Shown one piece after another: positions 63,355 through 64,000 of a stretch of 64,000 nt of DNA. Origin of the DNA: Glaciihabitans arcticus (lineage in GTDB: Bacteria; Actinomycetota; Actinomycetes; Actinomycetales; Microbacteriaceae); contig NZ_SISG01000001.1 of NCBI RefSeq assembly GCF_004310685.1, positions 2,790,001-2,854,000 on the forward strand, in the 5' to 3' direction. Positions within the stretch are counted from its first letter, which is position 1, and each line of letters opens with the position of its first letter. The position numbers and the translations under genes are program-made. The notes under the pieces were generated by a model that worked only from the letters and a program-made list of their open reading frames with translations, was not told the DNA's origin and searched no databases.

Positions 63355-63366
63355 AACCCGTACAGT
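63338..63366 (+). promoter_or_regulatory. Promoter of the quinone reductase gene (ATGACA-17-TACAGT)
   Basis: ATGACA at 63338-63343 and TACAGT at 63361-63366 with 17-base spacing; the start of transcription would fall in operator 2. Confidence 0.5.
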
Positions 63367-63367
63367 G

Positions 63368-63384
63368 ATGACACGCAATGTCAT
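63368..63384. promoter_or_regulatory. TetR operator 2 (ATGACA-N5-TGTCAT)
   Basis: Same arms and spacing as operator 1, centres 30 bp apart (about three helical turns). Confidence 0.6.
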
Positions 63385-63400
63385 AACGAACGGATCACCC

Positions 63401-64000
63401 ATGAACAGCAACTCAGCAGCCTTCCTCCGCGAGCCCTACGGCGACCTTGTGGTCGGCGATGCTCCGATGCCGATCGCCGGTCCTGGCGAGATCGTCATCC
63501 AGAACCGCGCCATCGCCGTCAACCCGCTCGACGCCATCAAGCAGACGACAGGGCAGATGATGTACGGCTGGCTGCCGCACCCCGCCATACTCGGCGAGGA
63601 CGTCGCCGGCGAAGTGGCCGAGGTTGGACCGGGCGTCTCGCGGTTCGCCGTCGGCGACCGGGTTCTCGGTTATGCCGTCGGCATGGAGAAGGGGCGTAAC
63701 CACGCGGCCGAGGGAGGTTTTCAGCGCTACACGGTGGTGCGCGCGCTGCTTGCAGCGCCGATACCCGCCACCATGGCATTCGAGGATGCGGCAGTCCTTC
63801 CGCTCGCGATCTCGACGGCAGCGTCCGCGCTGTTCCAGCGGGACCAGCTTGGCCTCCGGCACCCCACGGCGACGTCACCCGCCGCCGTCGAGACCGTGGT
63901 CGTCTGGGGCGGATCGACGAGCGTGGGCAGCAACGCCATCCAGCTCGCGGTAGCGGCCGGCTATCGGGTCGTGACTACAGCGTCACCGCGCAACCACGGC
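63401..64000 (+). CDS. Quinone oxidoreductase/zinc-binding-type alcohol dehydrogenase, N-terminal part
   Basis: Open to the right edge; 200 codons are visible from the ATG at 63401. The GroES-like domain shows VVGDAPMPIAGPGEIVIQN, AVNPLDAIKQ and LGEDVAGEVAEVGPGVSRF, then the start of the Rossmann domain VVVWGGSTSVGSNAIQLAVAAG. This fits zinc-independent MDR proteins (trans-enoyl reductase-like/quinone reductases). It is divergent from the TetR regulator and shares its two operators. Confidence 0.9.
   Translation, partial: MNSNSAAFLREPYGDLVVGDAPMPIAGPGEIVIQNRAIAVNPLDAIKQTTGQMMYGWLPHPAILGEDVAGEVAEVGPGVSRFAVGDRVLGYAVGMEKGRNHAAEGGFQRYTVVRALLAAPIPATMAFEDAAVLPLAISTAASALFQRDQLGLRHPTATSPAAVETVVVWGGSTSVGSNAIQLAVAAGYRVVTTASPRNHG

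Noticed and set aside
1-64000. tRNA, rRNA, CRISPR arrays, insertion sequences, integrases, attachment sites, toxin-antitoxin pairs
   Set aside because: None was seen on reading both strands; composition and gene order show no sign of a recent island. tRNA genes can be missed by eye, so a tRNA scan would be needed to exclude them fully.

Overview
The window is GC-rich, densely packed DNA from a high-GC Gram-positive bacterium, most likely a member of the Microbacteriaceae (Actinomycetota). Pointers are the DUF222-HNH endonuclease, the DUF1206 membrane protein, a DevR/DevS system nearly identical in key segments to the mycobacterial one, a SigR-type promoter in front of msrB-msrA, and about 27 genes whose start codon lies 5-6 bases behind a TANNNT-like -10 box, as in actinobacterial leaderless mRNAs. 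No rRNA, tRNA, CRISPR array, insertion sequence, integrase or prophage gene was seen. It reads as ordinary accessory chromosome rich in stress, drug and redox functions.

Layout. 1-6.8 kb: a truncated MFS exporter preceded by what looks like a leader-peptide attenuator, a GNAT acetyltransferase, a LysR/EamA divergent pair whose transporter frame runs without a stop into methylglyoxal synthase, a VOC protein, a GyrI-like protein, an alanine-dehydrogenase-like enzyme, rifampin ADP-ribosyltransferase (arr) and a patatin. 6.9-16.2 kb: regulator/target modules (AraC-GyrI, two XRE regulators each divergent from an MFS or SDR gene, a soluble Ser/Thr kinase, a VOC-HxlR operon with an operator-like repeat). 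16.2-25.3 kb: HNH endonuclease, DUF1206, a DHA2 exporter with its MarR repressor, DedA, VOC, HAD, and an iron-sulfur photolyase. 25.3-29.6 kb: a DevS-DevR two-component system flanked by two identical copies of a DosR-type box, with a split-barrel flavoprotein, a DoxX protein and a VIT family transporter. 29.7-38.3 kb: EamA, pterin dehydratase-like/glyoxalase fusion, MarR/SDR pair, PadR-ABC1 kinase, CorA, and a divergent pair of paralogues that look like the beta domain of diaminopimelate decarboxylase without its catalytic barrel, separated by a 13-bp inverted repeat. 38.3-49.9 kb: APC-type permease, ABC transporter, SDR, ArsR-SRPBCC, epoxide hydrolase, LLM flavoenzyme/F420-like reductase divergent from a MarR, and a MarR-quinone reductase operon. 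49.9-64 kb: trpF, winged-helix protein, membrane methyltransferase, msrB-msrA, ppk2, fatty acid desaturase with a two-component system, a receiver-only protein, a lipoprotein, TetR/MMPL and TetR/quinone reductase pairs.

Two themes tie the region together. First, almost every regulator sits next to its probable target, and the shared intergenic spacer usually holds a visible palindrome placed on one or both promoters. Second, the DNA is very compact: GTGA/ATGA start-stop overlaps inside operons, and convergent genes that meet or overlap, five of them sharing a single CTAG as both stop codons. Functions are inferred from sequence patterns and family knowledge only; no database search was run.
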